A stretch of 40,885 nucleotides of DNA from Nemertoderma westbladi (taxonomy: Eukaryota > Xenacoelomorpha > Nemertodermatida > Nemertodermatidae), in assembly GCA_032718475.1 (NCBI GenBank), contig JAUCBJ010008266.1, positions 1 through 40,885 of the forward strand, given 5' to 3'. Position 1 is the first letter of the stretch. Each line of letters opens with the position of its first letter. Shown one piece after another: positions 1 through 9,414 of the stretch. The notes under the pieces are model-generated. The model was not told the origin of the DNA and made no database searches. It saw only the letters and a program-made list of their open reading frames with translations. The position numbers and the translations under genes were made by a program.

Positions 1-785
1 CAAACAAACCAACCAAAATACTGGTTAACTGGCCCATACTCAATCAACGCAACATACCTAATCTAATATACCTGTGCATACTTTTATATTGTTATACTGC
101 TATTTACTGTCGGTTCTTCATAATATGGTTGATGAATTATTATATTTGGAATAACGATAAATAACCCCGAAAACCCAATATTCTTGATATACCGAAGGTA
201 AGAGAGAAAGGTTACATATAACGATTGTGACTTATGTTAAAGTGGTTTGAAGTGAATCTAATGTTATCTGATAGACCCTACATGAGTCGGTCTGTGTTCC
301 TGTTATATGTGACTAAAATCAGTGAAGATCGGCAGATTAGTGTGCAGCATTGTGCAGCGTTGTGTATGAGCGAGACTGATAACGAAGCATTTCCTAAAGA
401 ATGCGCCATATATGTGAATTGTAACTAAGCCATATCGTTGTGAGTAGTTTAAGTCATAACTCTGTTTTTATAGATAGAGCGCCACGTCCTAAAGGAACTG
501 TTAATATTCCCCGAAGGTGAATAATATTGTCAGAGATTATATAATACTGTCAGTCGAATAATACATTAGGCTTACATAGCAATAAGATTAAGCCGTCGAA
601 CCCAATCTCCCGGGTATATCCAGCGGGTGAATGATCGCGCACAGATTGGTTTCGACTAGTGTAGTGAATCAAATACTTGTCAGAGGCTAAAAGTGATTTA
701 TTATCTAAAAGACATCCTAATTTGGCGGGTTAAACTGCCAAAGGTCTGAAAGCGAGAACAGGCGTTGAGTAATGTTACAATTTTG

Positions 786-898
786 GAATAAAGTACTTTA
801 CAGTGTTCTAATCCTCGTGGCTTTATTTTCACTCACTCACTAACGTTCGTTCGTGTAACAAAGCCACTCGGATCATCAGACTGTAAAGTGCTACTTTA
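786..898. repeat. MITE-like hairpin of about 110 bp
   Basis: The two ends are imperfect inverted repeats: TAAAGTACTTTACAGT on the left pairs with ACTGTAAAGTGCTACTTTA on the right, and CCTCGTGGCTTT pairs with AAAGCCACTCGG inside. The centre reads CTCACTCACTAACGTTCGTTCG. The sequence just beyond the right end (AACACAAGTATGTAAATAGTTA) recurs with small changes at about 16812-16840, next to a similar AAAGTGCTACGTACTTT terminus. This suggests a small non-autonomous element family. No transposase is present. Confidence 0.6.
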
Positions 899-1299
899 AA
901 CACAAGTATGTAAATAGTTATTACACATAATTTCCATGGATAAACATATGATTAGCAAAATACATTTTATAGACTTTTTTGGCCATTAACAAACTATTAT
1001 ATAATGTGGTTCGGATTGATTGTGAAATACTATGGGTTTTTTTCTAGATTGACTCGACCACATGTAGAGTACCGAATACAATTTACATAACTTAGTCAGC
1101 CGACATTATACATGTGTGATATTGGTTGGGGGCAGATCTTTATCTTTATTTCACAATTCCAAATAGTTGAAGATAAGCGATGTCCATATACGGGCATAAA
1201 TTATCCTCCTCAATGTGGGAGGAGTGCTAATTATAATATTATTATAATTAACTATAATAATATATCATTATTAATAATAATAACAAAATATAATAAATT

Positions 1300-1712
1300 A
1301 TTATTGTATTTATTAAATAGAATAAATGACCTACAGCGAACGATACTTCTTGCAATCTTTGAACGCCTATATCTCAGCTGTTTCTCAACGAAATTCAGAT
1401 ATTGTTACATATTTTGAATCCTTGCAACGCAAGCTTTCTAATGATATGAAAAAAATACGACTAATGTGAAGAATGGCCACGATACGGAGGGTGAATTTTG
1501 GCAAAAGACGCTTTTTTAAAACGCTTTTTAAAAATTTTTTAGGGCGAATTCGAAAATTCCGGATTCATGGGGTCAACGACACTGAGTGGAACTACAGTAG
1601 TGGTGTTTCAAAGTTCAAGCAATATGATAAAGATTTGTAGAAAAATCTGGGGGGGGGGGGGTCCGTGTCATCAGAAAATGACACTATATTACGGGACATG
1701 GTGTATAAGATA
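1300..1712. repeat. Diverged right-arm fragment of the poly-G fold-back family
   Basis: The order of landmarks matches the right arm at 4000-4380: TTTATTAAATAGAATAAATG, then TATCTCAGCTGTTTC, ACATATTTTGAATCCTTG, a GACGCTTTTTTAAAACGC block, AAGATTTGTAGAAAAA, a run of 13 G (1649-1661) and a terminal GACACTATATTACGGGACAT. The middle is eroded compared with the other copies. There is no coding capacity. Confidence 0.6.
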
Positions 1713-2086
1713 CATAGCGCCATCACACATATCACATAGCGCCATATAAGATACATAGCGCCATCTTCCAACACTTTGGTGAAAAATATCATTTTTGAAA
1801 ATTGTCTTATGTGCTGTTATGTCTCTACGATTACGCACTATATGTTTAATATCTATCTGCAATACCAAAACAAGCAACGCGAGTTAAGTTTATTCAATTT
1901 TATTGTCATTTTAATATAATTTACTTATAATGTTGTAGATAATAGTAATAGATAATATTTATGTTTTATCTATGAAATTTATATGTGGAATCTCATCTAC
2001 TGTAGCTATTTCTCACATTAGAACATAATTAATAACTAACTATATTTGTGATGGTCTTATTCCCTCTACTGACAACTGAACTTCAT

Positions 2087-3211
2087 TCATGTTGGTTCAG
2101 TTCGTACTGGAGAAGGTATGAGTTTGTTAAGTACAGCAGAAAGTAACTCTGTACAATTATCTGTAATAATTACCACTCGTGGACACAATGAGTGGAGGTT
2201 CATCACATCGTCCACAGATACACCACATCCCTCGATGTTGAGTCTACGTAATCGTTTCAGTTTGGATACACCCTTAAGGGCGATGTTAGTGAGGTCAGAG
2301 TGAGGTATATACAAAGTTACCAGGTTGGAACAACATTCTGTTATACTAATAATAGTAACTTCATCTATACAGCTAAGCTGTAATGTTGTTATTTGGGTAA
2401 ACTCAATTCCACTTGAAAAAACTGACCTCAACGTTTCTTTGTAACGATTTCTCATTTCAGTGATTTCCAAAGATGATAACGAAGGGGACAGTTGAGGAAG
2501 CCATTGCAGTAAAATCAAGATGATTTCTTCAGGAAATTCCTTTTGAAATTCGCTGTCAATTTTTATCTCCAACGGTACATGGGGGGATAAGCATTGGAAA
2601 GGGAACATACCCTTGTATGTTTCCATAATGTTAGATAATGTTGGTGTTTGTCTTGGAGCTCTCGAGCTTATTGGGTTTGGCACCTTCTGAGGATGACTAC
2701 TTGATATTTTTATTATATAATTCTTTATGTAATTCCATAATGAATTAATTCTACCGACTAAACTTGATACGTGTCGCGTTACTCTTAAATACGCCGTCGG
2801 TAGAGTTAATTGTCTGCGATATATATAAGAGGTAGAAAAGTAGAAGCCTCGCACCATTTGCTGCCACACAACCGTTGATATTCTACTCATCACAGGTGGA
2901 TTTGTGGTCGATATTATGAGTTTCTGAGTTCGAAGATTCAAGTCTAGTTGATTGTGGGCCAAAAGATAGGCGCGAATAACCTCCTTCCAAGAGTCGAGAC
3001 GAAGTTTAGGTGGCAAACTAGTCTCTAACCATCTGCTTAATATAGTGTCCTCTTGGTAATCTGTCGTTTGATTTCGTAACTTCCTAACTTCAGATTCCAC
3101 TATTACTTCAGCTAATACATGGGGCAGTAGGCTAATACAAAGTTCCCGTAGTGTTAGTGGTAAGTCATATCTTTTCTTCTCGAGTTCTTCTGAATATTTA
3201 TATTCGGACAT
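2087..3211 (-). CDS. Leucine-rich-repeat protein, function unknown
   Basis: An intact 374-residue reading frame runs from ATG at 3211 to TGA at 2087 with no internal stop, much longer than any other open frame in this AT-rich area. Residues 16-40 (LPLTLRELCISLLPHVLAEV) form a leucine-rich helix resembling the N-terminal helices of some LRR ubiquitin-ligase adaptors, though I cannot prove this. Residues 110-200 are basic and serine-rich without clear motifs. Residues about 271-345 show two to three LRR units of the cysteine-containing AMN1/FBXL kind, with LQLSCIDEVT, LVTLYIPHSDLTNIALKGV and LRRLNIEGCGVS patterns. No signal peptide or transmembrane segment is obvious. Codon use is AT-rich, unlike the GC3-rich long PLC beta exons. 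The gene may be a single-exon gene or the main exon of a longer one. A substrate-adaptor role is speculation. Confidence 0.65.
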   Translation of the reverse strand: MSEYKYSEELEKKRYDLPLTLRELCISLLPHVLAEVIVESEVRKLRNQTTDYQEDTILSRWLETSLPPKLRLDSWKEVIRAYLLAHNQLDLNLRTQKLIISTTNPPVMSRISTVVWQQMVRGFYFSTSYIYRRQLTLPTAYLRVTRHVSSLVGRINSLWNYIKNYIIKISSSHPQKVPNPISSRAPRQTPTLSNIMETYKGMFPFQCLSPHVPLEIKIDSEFQKEFPEEIILILLQWLPQLSPSLSSLEITEMRNRYKETLRSVFSSGIEFTQITTLQLSCIDEVTIISITECCSNLVTLYIPHSDLTNIALKGVSKLKRLRRLNIEGCGVSVDDVMNLHSLCPRVVIITDNCTELLSAVLNKLIPSPVRTEPT

Positions 3212-3348
3212 AGTGTATTCAATTAATTATTGTAAGATGAGGAAATTACTGAATAAATTTGAAAACATCAAATTAACTCGTTGGAGCTTATAATATAAAT
3301 ATGTAGACTTTGGCCTTTTAATCAAAGGCCACTATTTCCACTCCATTT

Positions 3349-3551
3349 GTCACCTTACCTTCCCATACCCCCTCACACTCCCTCTCATATGTTATCTACT
3401 TTCATGTGTTGGCCTACCATACATACACAATGTCCTGGAATATAGTTAACGACACTATATTCCAGGACATTGTGTATGTATGGTAGGCCAACACGTGAAA
3501 GTAGATAACATATGAGAGGGAGTGTGAGGGGGTATGGGAAGGTAAGGTGAC
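3349..3551. repeat. 203-bp near-perfect palindrome
   Basis: The left arm 3349-3445 and right arm 3455-3551 (97 bp each) are reverse complements with one mismatch that I can find (TTTCATGTG versus CACGTGAAA) and no indels; the loop is 9 bases (TTAACGACA). The innermost arm sequence, CTATATTCCAGGACATTGTG, is the terminal motif of the neighbouring fold-back element. The right arm ends directly at the C14 run that begins that element. I read it as two element termini joined head to head together with duplicated flank. Arm identity of about 99% means a recent origin or continuing gene conversion. Confidence 0.9.
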
Positions 3552-4357
3552 CCCCCCCCCCCCCAAAATTTTTTTACAAATCGTAATGAGATCACATGAA
3601 ATTTGAAACAGAGATAGTTTCACCTCCCGACCACTGACTGGGTGAGCCAGAAATTTTATTTTTGCTTTCATTCTTTTGCTACAAGCGTTTGAAAAAGGTG
3701 TCTCCGTCGGTATTGCGCCTGTTACACCGCAGTTATTCTTCAACCTTATAGCGATTTGTGGATATTGAAGGAAAGCTGGCCTTGCAAGGATTCCAAATAT
3801 GTATCACAATCTGTATTTTGTCGTAAAATAGCTGAGATATGAGCGTTCTAAAGTTGCATGCTTTTACACCTGCGCAAGGCTATTTTATTATATTTAATAA
3901 ATACACCATATTCTAGAACTATTATTATAGGCATAGCATTGTTGCCAAGCTACTTATTAGATTAACAAAATGTTCCAGAATATTGTTTAGGCCTATTTAT
4001 TAAATAGAATAAATGGCAAATACATGCAAGATTCGAATACCAATATCTCAGCTAATTCCAAACCAAATTAAAATATTTTTACATATTTGGAATCCTTTTC
4101 AGCTTTCCACTAGTACCAACAAATCACTAAATGTTTGAAGAATAACTGCGGTGTAACTGGGGCAATATCGACGGAGACACCTTTTTTTTAAACGCTTGTA
4201 GCTAAAGAAAGAAAGCAAAAATAAAAATTCTGGCTAACCCAGCAATGAGGAGGGAGGTGAAACCATCTGTTTCAAATTTCATGCAATCTCATTGAGATTT
4301 GTATAATTTTTTTTTTGGGGGGGGGGGGGGGGGGGCGTCCAGGTACTTGAATAACGA
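3551..4357. mobile_element. Fold-back (inverted-repeat) element with poly-C and poly-G ends
   Basis: The left arm (about 3551-3930) begins with C14 and then AAATTTTTTTACAAATC. The right arm (about 4000-4335) is its imperfect reverse complement and ends with GATTTGTATAATTTTTTTTT and G19. Paired landmarks include GAAACAGAGATAGTTTCACC with GGTGAAACCATCTGTTTC, ACAAGCGTTTGAAAAAGGTG with CACCTTTTTTTTAAACGCTTG, and ATAGCTGAGATATG with CCAATATCTCAGCTAATT. The right terminus continues as CAGGTACTTGAATAACGACACTATATTCCAGG in two overlapping pieces (about 4340-4372). No protein is encoded, so it would depend on another element's transposase. Related copies lie at about 1300-1712, 15700-17870 and 36060-36260. 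Confidence 0.75.
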
Positions 4358-4495
4358 CACTATATTCCAGGACATTGTTACATTCGTGTCTTACAACGCC
4401 ACTCACTATATTCCAGGACATTGTTACATTCGTGTCTTACAACGCCACTCACTATATTCCAGGACATTGTTACATTCGTGTCTTACAACGCCACT
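4358..4495. repeat. Three tandem copies of a 46-bp unit
   Basis: CACTATATTCCAGGACATTG starts at 4358, 4404 and 4450, an exact 46-bp spacing. Each unit continues through TTACATTCGTGTCTTACAAC to GCCACT. The unit begins with the fold-back element's terminal motif, so the element end plus its flank has been amplified in tandem. The copies look identical, which points to recent duplication. Confidence 0.9.
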
Positions 4496-5810
4496 TTTAA
4501 AGTTTTAACATTTTCACCCTCATGGTTTATCCTACGCCTCGACAAAAAACTAAATACACCATTGCATTGTTTAATTTCAAATTTTGAAATATTATTTTCA
4601 TTTTTTTGTTGCGGGGGGGGGGGGGGGGTTGGTGAACAAGTTATGTGGATATGATGGCCGGGAATTAGAAGGCCCGCGAACACCTAGGAGGCCTATCATT
4701 ACCCAGTCCAGCTGCTCGCGGGTGTCTGTGCATATACACTTTCTCCTTTGCAGCTACCCTGCCCTGCCTCCCATCTACACCCTGCCCGGCACGGCATTTA
4801 CTAGTATACAATATCACCCATAATAATATAATATAATTTGTTTATTGATTGGCATAGCTATATTAGCAACTGATACGAATACGGAGAGAATCCCTTGAGA
4901 ACTAGCAGCTCGCCGTTGGCTGCATAGACCTTCACTGCTGCGGCTGCAGAGAGCGCTATAACGCGAAATAACGGCAAAAAGCTAAGTGCAGTTAGCCTAC
5001 ACTGTAAGCTAATTCGAAAACAATACCGATTCAAACTTGACGTCAATCCGAACCTTCTAAACCAATCTGTGCTCAATAAATATACATGGCATGGCCGTTT
5101 TCGGAAAGATTCATTTACAAAGAATTAATTTAACTAATATTCTACGCTATTATTTATCGAATTATACATACATACATTATAATTCAACATTGGCAGATAA
5201 GATAGTTAGTTCTATACATACCAAACCAATAATTCCTGAATCGTTTATTCTGCTAATATATTTAACCAAATTACCACAACAATCCAGACACCCATCCCCT
5301 TATGTTGGTTCTTCGCTAACAGATGATAATTACAGTAGAAGTACCAAGAACAAGAAGAAAGTCCGAATACCTCTTTAGCACCTCTTTCGTCCTGTTTTGT
5401 CTTAAAAATTTTTTTCCTAAACGCAGACTGGCCAGCTTTATAACACTGCTAAGACTCGAAACTGTGCGAGTAAAAATAATCACCCCGCCTATAATGCGGG
5501 TTCGTTACAAGTAAGTCTAATCGTTGGAAATTGAATTTCATTAATTAAGTAATTCAAAATGAGACGGTTTGATATCAAATTAAATTGACCTTTGAATTGA
5601 ATTAACTTTCCAAGGCATTTGTTAGGTCTATAAATAAAAAAGTAAAGTAAAAAAGTTTTTTCGGCTGTTAGACCATAGCCCCCTTCCCCCCCAGAACTAT
5701 ACTCCCTAAAGGTACTCATTCTTGTACTCTCATTTAGCTACCATGTAAGATGCAAGGCAGAGATACGCGAGTAGTGTACCTTTAAAGCATTCGTGCCGAA
5801 ACGAAAACTG
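4496..5810. other. Gene-free stretch with a poly-G run
   Basis: No credible gene. A run of 16 G lies at 4613-4628, preceded by T-rich sequence, but the flanks do not match the fold-back family. Open frames of 60-95 codons occur on both strands without conserved motifs. A C-rich patch lies near 5679-5693. The rest is AT-rich sequence that I cannot classify. Confidence 0.5.
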
Positions 5811-5887
5811 TCCTGCGGGATCGATCCCTCGACCTCAGGAGATTTGTGAATTCAAGGCAACGGATTTAACCACTACGCCAAGCGCCA
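5811..5887 (-). repeat. tRNA-derived SINE-like sequence
   Basis: Read on the minus strand, it starts GGCGCTTGGCGTAGTGGTTA, a good RNA polymerase III A box, and about 50 bases later has GATCGATCCC, fitting the B-box consensus GWTCRANNC. The sequence after the B box does not pair with the 5' end to close an acceptor stem, so this is a tRNA-derived repeat or tRNA relic, not a working tRNA gene. A serine/leucine-type ancestor is possible from the A box. Confidence 0.6.
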
Positions 5888-6807
5888 AGGTGGTCATAAT
5901 AACATTAAATTCTTCGGATTAACTATAATTTATTTAATGTTTTTATATTTTTTTCGACATTTAATAAACTTTCACCTACAACCCAATACATCTGAATCTA
6001 ATGATAAATGAATAATATGGTTTGCATAATAAATAAATTGTAATAATCAATTCGAATCGTCTCTAACTAAAATGTACTAGGAATTCCGAACATATAAATT
6101 ATGTAACTGGGAACCAGGGAACATAAAAATAATATCAGTATTCGGTCCAGTTCACAGTTTTAGTTAAGAAAGCGCTCACACAGCGAACTGGCTTAGAGAA
6201 GCTAGATTCTAGGTAACTTAATGAGGCAGTGTGAATGGTTAATGGCGCAAAATGACCGCAAACAGCAATCTTGTGTTTAAAAAATTAATATTTAAAGTTA
6301 ATATAATTTAATTTAAAACACTAAGAAGGGAACGGTGTATTGTTAGAGTGGCTGTGTTATCTAACCAAAACAATAAATGTAAAATGCATCCCTGTCCAGA
6401 AGTAAATCGACGCAAATAACAGCTGATTACTATCAAAAATAAAACTGTAACCTGTTATATTGTCTTTTGATTATTGTTTTGGTTAGAATAACATGCCCCT
6501 TTAACCTGTTATATTGTCTTTTGTTTATTGTTTTGGTTAGAATAACATGCCCCTGTAACCTGCTCCTTTCCGTTAATTTATAATTTAACATTGAGGCGGG
6601 ATATTAATTCGCCGAGATGCTTCGAGTTTCCCCCCACCACACCCCTGTCTCTGGAAATCACATTTTTTCACTTGCGGTCAATGAGCGCTAATAAATATCT
6701 GGTGAATAGGAGTTAAGCTAGCAGTTTGAACGGGGCTTTATATACTGTAACACAGATTCATGGGTAACTAAACCGTCATTCAATAATCGAGCACAAAGAA
6801 ATCTTAT
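5888..6807. other. Gene-free stretch downstream of the b5 reductase
   Basis: AT-rich sequence with the MITE-like block at 6355-6560. The remainder has no recognisable gene. It should include the 3' untranslated region of the minus-strand reductase, whose stop codon is at 6808, but I cannot fix the polyadenylation site. Confidence 0.5.
6355..6560. repeat. MITE-like repeat ending in CTAACCAAAACAATAAA
   Basis: CTAACCAAAACAATAAA at about 6361 is the inverted copy of TTTATTGTTTTGGTTAG near 6522, so the block is bounded by inverted repeats. Inside the right part, a unit of about 60 bp (AACCTGTTATATTGTCTTTT through AGAATAACATGCCCCT) occurs twice in tandem. Related pieces with the same TTATTGTTTTGRTTAG and TAACCTGTT words occur near 18967, 27300, 38290 and 40370, showing a dispersed family. 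Confidence 0.65.
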
Positions 6808-7746
6808 TCAATAAGCGAATCGCGAGTTTTTGTTGAAGCCGAGTTTCTCTAGATTAGGAATACAAGCGAAGTTCACCATGGGAGGCGGGCCGCACATCAG
6901 CACAATAGAGTCGTCGCCCGGGGAGGGGAGATGATCACGCAACATATCCTCGTTAATAAACCCCGAACTGTAAGCCCAGCCCGCGGTGGGACGGTCCACC
7001 GTGTACCACAGATGGAATCGGGTCGGATGCGCGGCCACCAGGTCCTCCAACTCATCTCGGAGGAGAATGTCCTCCTCGGTCTGGTTCGCGAACAGGAGCC
7101 ACATCTCGGAGGAGTCGGAAGGGCCTCTCTTTATAACATCTCGGATTATCTGTAACATCGGGGTGATCCCAGTTCCCCCGGCGATCAATCCCATTTTGGA
7201 GACGCTACGCTCCACTGGAGGCGACCTCTTATCCGCTTTTATATCAAACTTCCCGCCTCCTTTATAAAGAAGCAACCCAGAAGGTCCTCTAACATCTATA
7301 TAATCTCCTTTAGACATTGATTCCAAGTGTTGACTCATTTTCCCCCCGTTTGGAAACTTGGGGTGAACGTCTTTAAAGTAAACCTTAATGACTAATTCGA
7401 AGTATCCCTTATCGTCATCGCTAGTAACCGGGGTGTAAGGTCGAACTACTATCTCTCCGTTTATGCGGGCGGACAGGTAGATGTGTGCGCCTACAGGGAG
7501 GCCTAGCACGTGCTTCATCGAGGGGAGAGCGAATCGGAATCTGCGGGTATCGTGACTGACTACCTCGCTTTGGATGAGTTTAACCGGGTACTTTACTTGT
7601 GGGTCTTTGAGGAATACTTGTGTGTCTGGGCCGCGAGATTTACGGTACAAGGCGTAGACTACGAGCGCCGCTGCCGCTCCCACCACAACGGGTATCGCGG
7701 TACGTAGAAAGGTTACAGACGTTAAAAAGGAGTCTCTTTCCGCCAT
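6808..7746 (-). CDS. CYB5R: NADH-cytochrome b5 reductase, intronless
   Basis: This 312-residue FAD protein would transfer electrons from NADH to cytochrome b5 for fatty-acid desaturation, sterol synthesis and haem-protein reduction. Residues 17-35 form one hydrophobic anchor, placing it on the ER or outer mitochondrial membrane. The ferredoxin-reductase fold is visible in order: FAD motif RPYTP (102-106), GGKMSQHL (134-141), GPSG (154-157), NADH-binding GGTGITPM (190-197) and CGPPPM (285-290). It ends in an aromatic tail, SRFAY, like the usual RCFTF end, so the length and C terminus are normal. The ATG at 7746 gives the anchor and an expected N terminus. Vertebrate orthologues have many introns; this copy has none, so it is either an intron-poor lineage gene or an intact retrocopy. 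Which of CYB5R1/2/3 it corresponds to cannot be decided. Confidence 0.93.
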   Translation of the reverse strand: MAERDSFLTSVTFLRTAIPVVVGAAAALVVYALYRKSRGPDTQVFLKDPQVKYPVKLIQSEVVSHDTRRFRFALPSMKHVLGLPVGAHIYLSARINGEIVVRPYTPVTSDDDKGYFELVIKVYFKDVHPKFPNGGKMSQHLESMSKGDYIDVRGPSGLLLYKGGGKFDIKADKRSPPVERSVSKMGLIAGGTGITPMLQIIRDVIKRGPSDSSEMWLLFANQTEEDILLRDELEDLVAAHPTRFHLWYTVDRPTAGWAYSSGFINEDMLRDHLPSPGDDSIVLMCGPPPMVNFACIPNLEKLGFNKNSRFAY

Positions 7747-7975
7747 GCTGCTACACCGGTATTCAATTCAAATAATGAATAATACAGAAATAGGTAGACC
7801 TACACCCTGACTCCAGGTACTGAGGTACTATAAACACAGATTACAGGAACAGAAGGGTTGAAACTTGAAACGAACCAAAACCGAAAACAATATACCGGTA
7901 CGGTCCGAATTGGTATGGACACTGGACAGGTTAAGAAAGAAATAATATATGCTAATATAATAATATATATCGTCT

Positions 7976-8070
7976 CTGCTATCCGATGGTAGGAGCGGGC
8001 GCTACCCTATCTGCTACCCGAGGGTAGGGATGGGCGCTACTCCTATCTGCTACCCGAAGGTCGGGGCAGC
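7976..8070. repeat. About 35-bp tandem repeat, 2.7 copies
   Basis: CTGCTATCCGATGGTAGG, CTGCTACCCGAGGGTAGG and CTGCTACCCGAAGGTCGG start at about 7976, 8011 and 8047, each followed by a GGGCGCTAC-like block (the last one truncated). Copies differ by several bases, so the array is older than the duplication that follows it. It lies a little over 200 bp upstream of the reductase start, so it could fall in that gene's 5' region. Confidence 0.75.
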
Positions 8071-8094
8071 ATCAAGGCTTTATTCACATATGCT

Positions 8095-8366
8095 TTCCTC
8101 ACTCAGATTTTGTGTTAGGAAATGTGTGGGCTGTGTTTATGCAATAATTTTACTTATACTGTTGAATAATGTATGAATTTATTTTCTTTCATTTACTAGG
8201 ATTAAAAATTATTATTCTACTATCTGTCTGTTCCTCACTCAGATTTTGTGTTAGGAAATGTGTGGGCTGTGTTTATGCAATAATTTTACTTATACTGTTG
8301 AATAATGTATGAATTTATTTTCTTTCATTTACTAGGATTAAAAATTATTATTCTACTATCTGTCTG
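8095..8366. repeat. Tandem duplication of a 136-bp unit
   Basis: The segment beginning TTCCTCACTCAGATTTTGTG at 8095 is repeated at 8231 with no difference that I can see, through to CTACTATCTGTCTG. The spacing is 136 bp. There is no gene content. The near identity indicates a recent duplication or an assembly duplication. Confidence 0.9.
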
Positions 8367-9414
8367 TCTGTGTAGGCTAATCTGCTGTAGGGCCTACAGT
8401 ATATTAAATATTATGGTGATCGGGATAATGAGTTAAACCCGCCCATATGTTTATGCTTATATTACTGTATATATATCATGTTATTATTTCGATACATGTT
8501 TACAGTTAGTTATATTTTATTATTTTAGTAAAGATATACTTATATTTTATCCTACACAGTACTACTGTATATACAGGTTTACTGTACTTACGGTAGGCCT
8601 ATTGTGCATAATTTTTGTCACAGACAAATACATACTGTACTTGTGTACATAAATACCGCCTATATGAAGAAACGCAAGATTCACTTCATAAAATGGGTAA
8701 AAACGTTTTATATACTTTATAAAACAGTTTATTAATATAAATGTAGTCCTACAGAACAAACAGTAGGTCTACATACAGTGGTGCACTGTATAATGCCAAC
8801 ACGCCATGTGTTACTGTACTTGTGGTAGGGTACACACAGCGGGGGTGTATAAGCAGGTGCTACTCTCTAACATTAGCCTATTTGAGATAAAGAGTCAATG
8901 CCTATATGTAACATTAGGCTTGTACAGTAGCATTACTTGTGGCCCGCCCATGGCGTTCTATGGGCCGGCTACACAGAATATACAATATTGCAAATATCCG
9001 TGGTTCACAATATTCGTCAGGAAACTAACAGCTGAACAGTGATCGCGTGATCAACCAAACAGATGTCTCTCAGCATCCGAGCATCGGATATGAACTCATC
9101 TCTAACGATACACATCAGTGTTGAGCAACGACGCATAAAGATCACCGGCTTCATCTGGAAACCCGGATGATTCCTATACTGTATGGACATAAATCGTCTG
9201 ACTTCAAAATATTAAAATGTGTCATTAAAACATGTGACATTCTGGCATTCAAATTTGCGAAAACTGTACTTGGAAGAGTTAATCAAATCAAGCACTTCAT
9301 GGACGTGTTCAGTGACTGCAAAATTACATGGAACACCACATTCAATATATCATTTCCAAAACCTCGAAAGTGTTTTCAAGCTTACAATAGACACATATTT
9401 TTTCTACAAATTCT
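8367..9414. other. Gene-free stretch before the 19-bp satellite
   Basis: AT-rich sequence without a recognisable gene. Two overlapping open frames (9167 and 9219 onward, 83-94 codons) run into the satellite; neither shows a motif I know, and their ends are made of satellite sequence. I regard them as chance frames. Confidence 0.5.

Larger units (their letters stand above)
1..2086. other. Gene-free left flank
   Basis: No open reading frame here looks like a real protein; the small ones (60-100 codons) are AT-rich and lack recognisable motifs. The stretch holds a small hairpin repeat (786-898), an AT-rich TAA/ATT microsatellite-like patch near 1225-1315 and a diverged fragment of the fold-back family (about 1300-1712). 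The first 780 bases show nothing I recognise. TTTATT hexamers near 1888-1903 read as AATAAA on the minus strand and could serve as a distal polyadenylation signal for the LRR gene starting at 3211, but they lie nearly 200 bases past its stop. Confidence 0.6.

Noticed and set aside
5811-5887. Functional tRNA gene
   Set aside because: A and B boxes are present but the acceptor stem does not close and the 3' end is wrong; called a tRNA-derived repeat instead.
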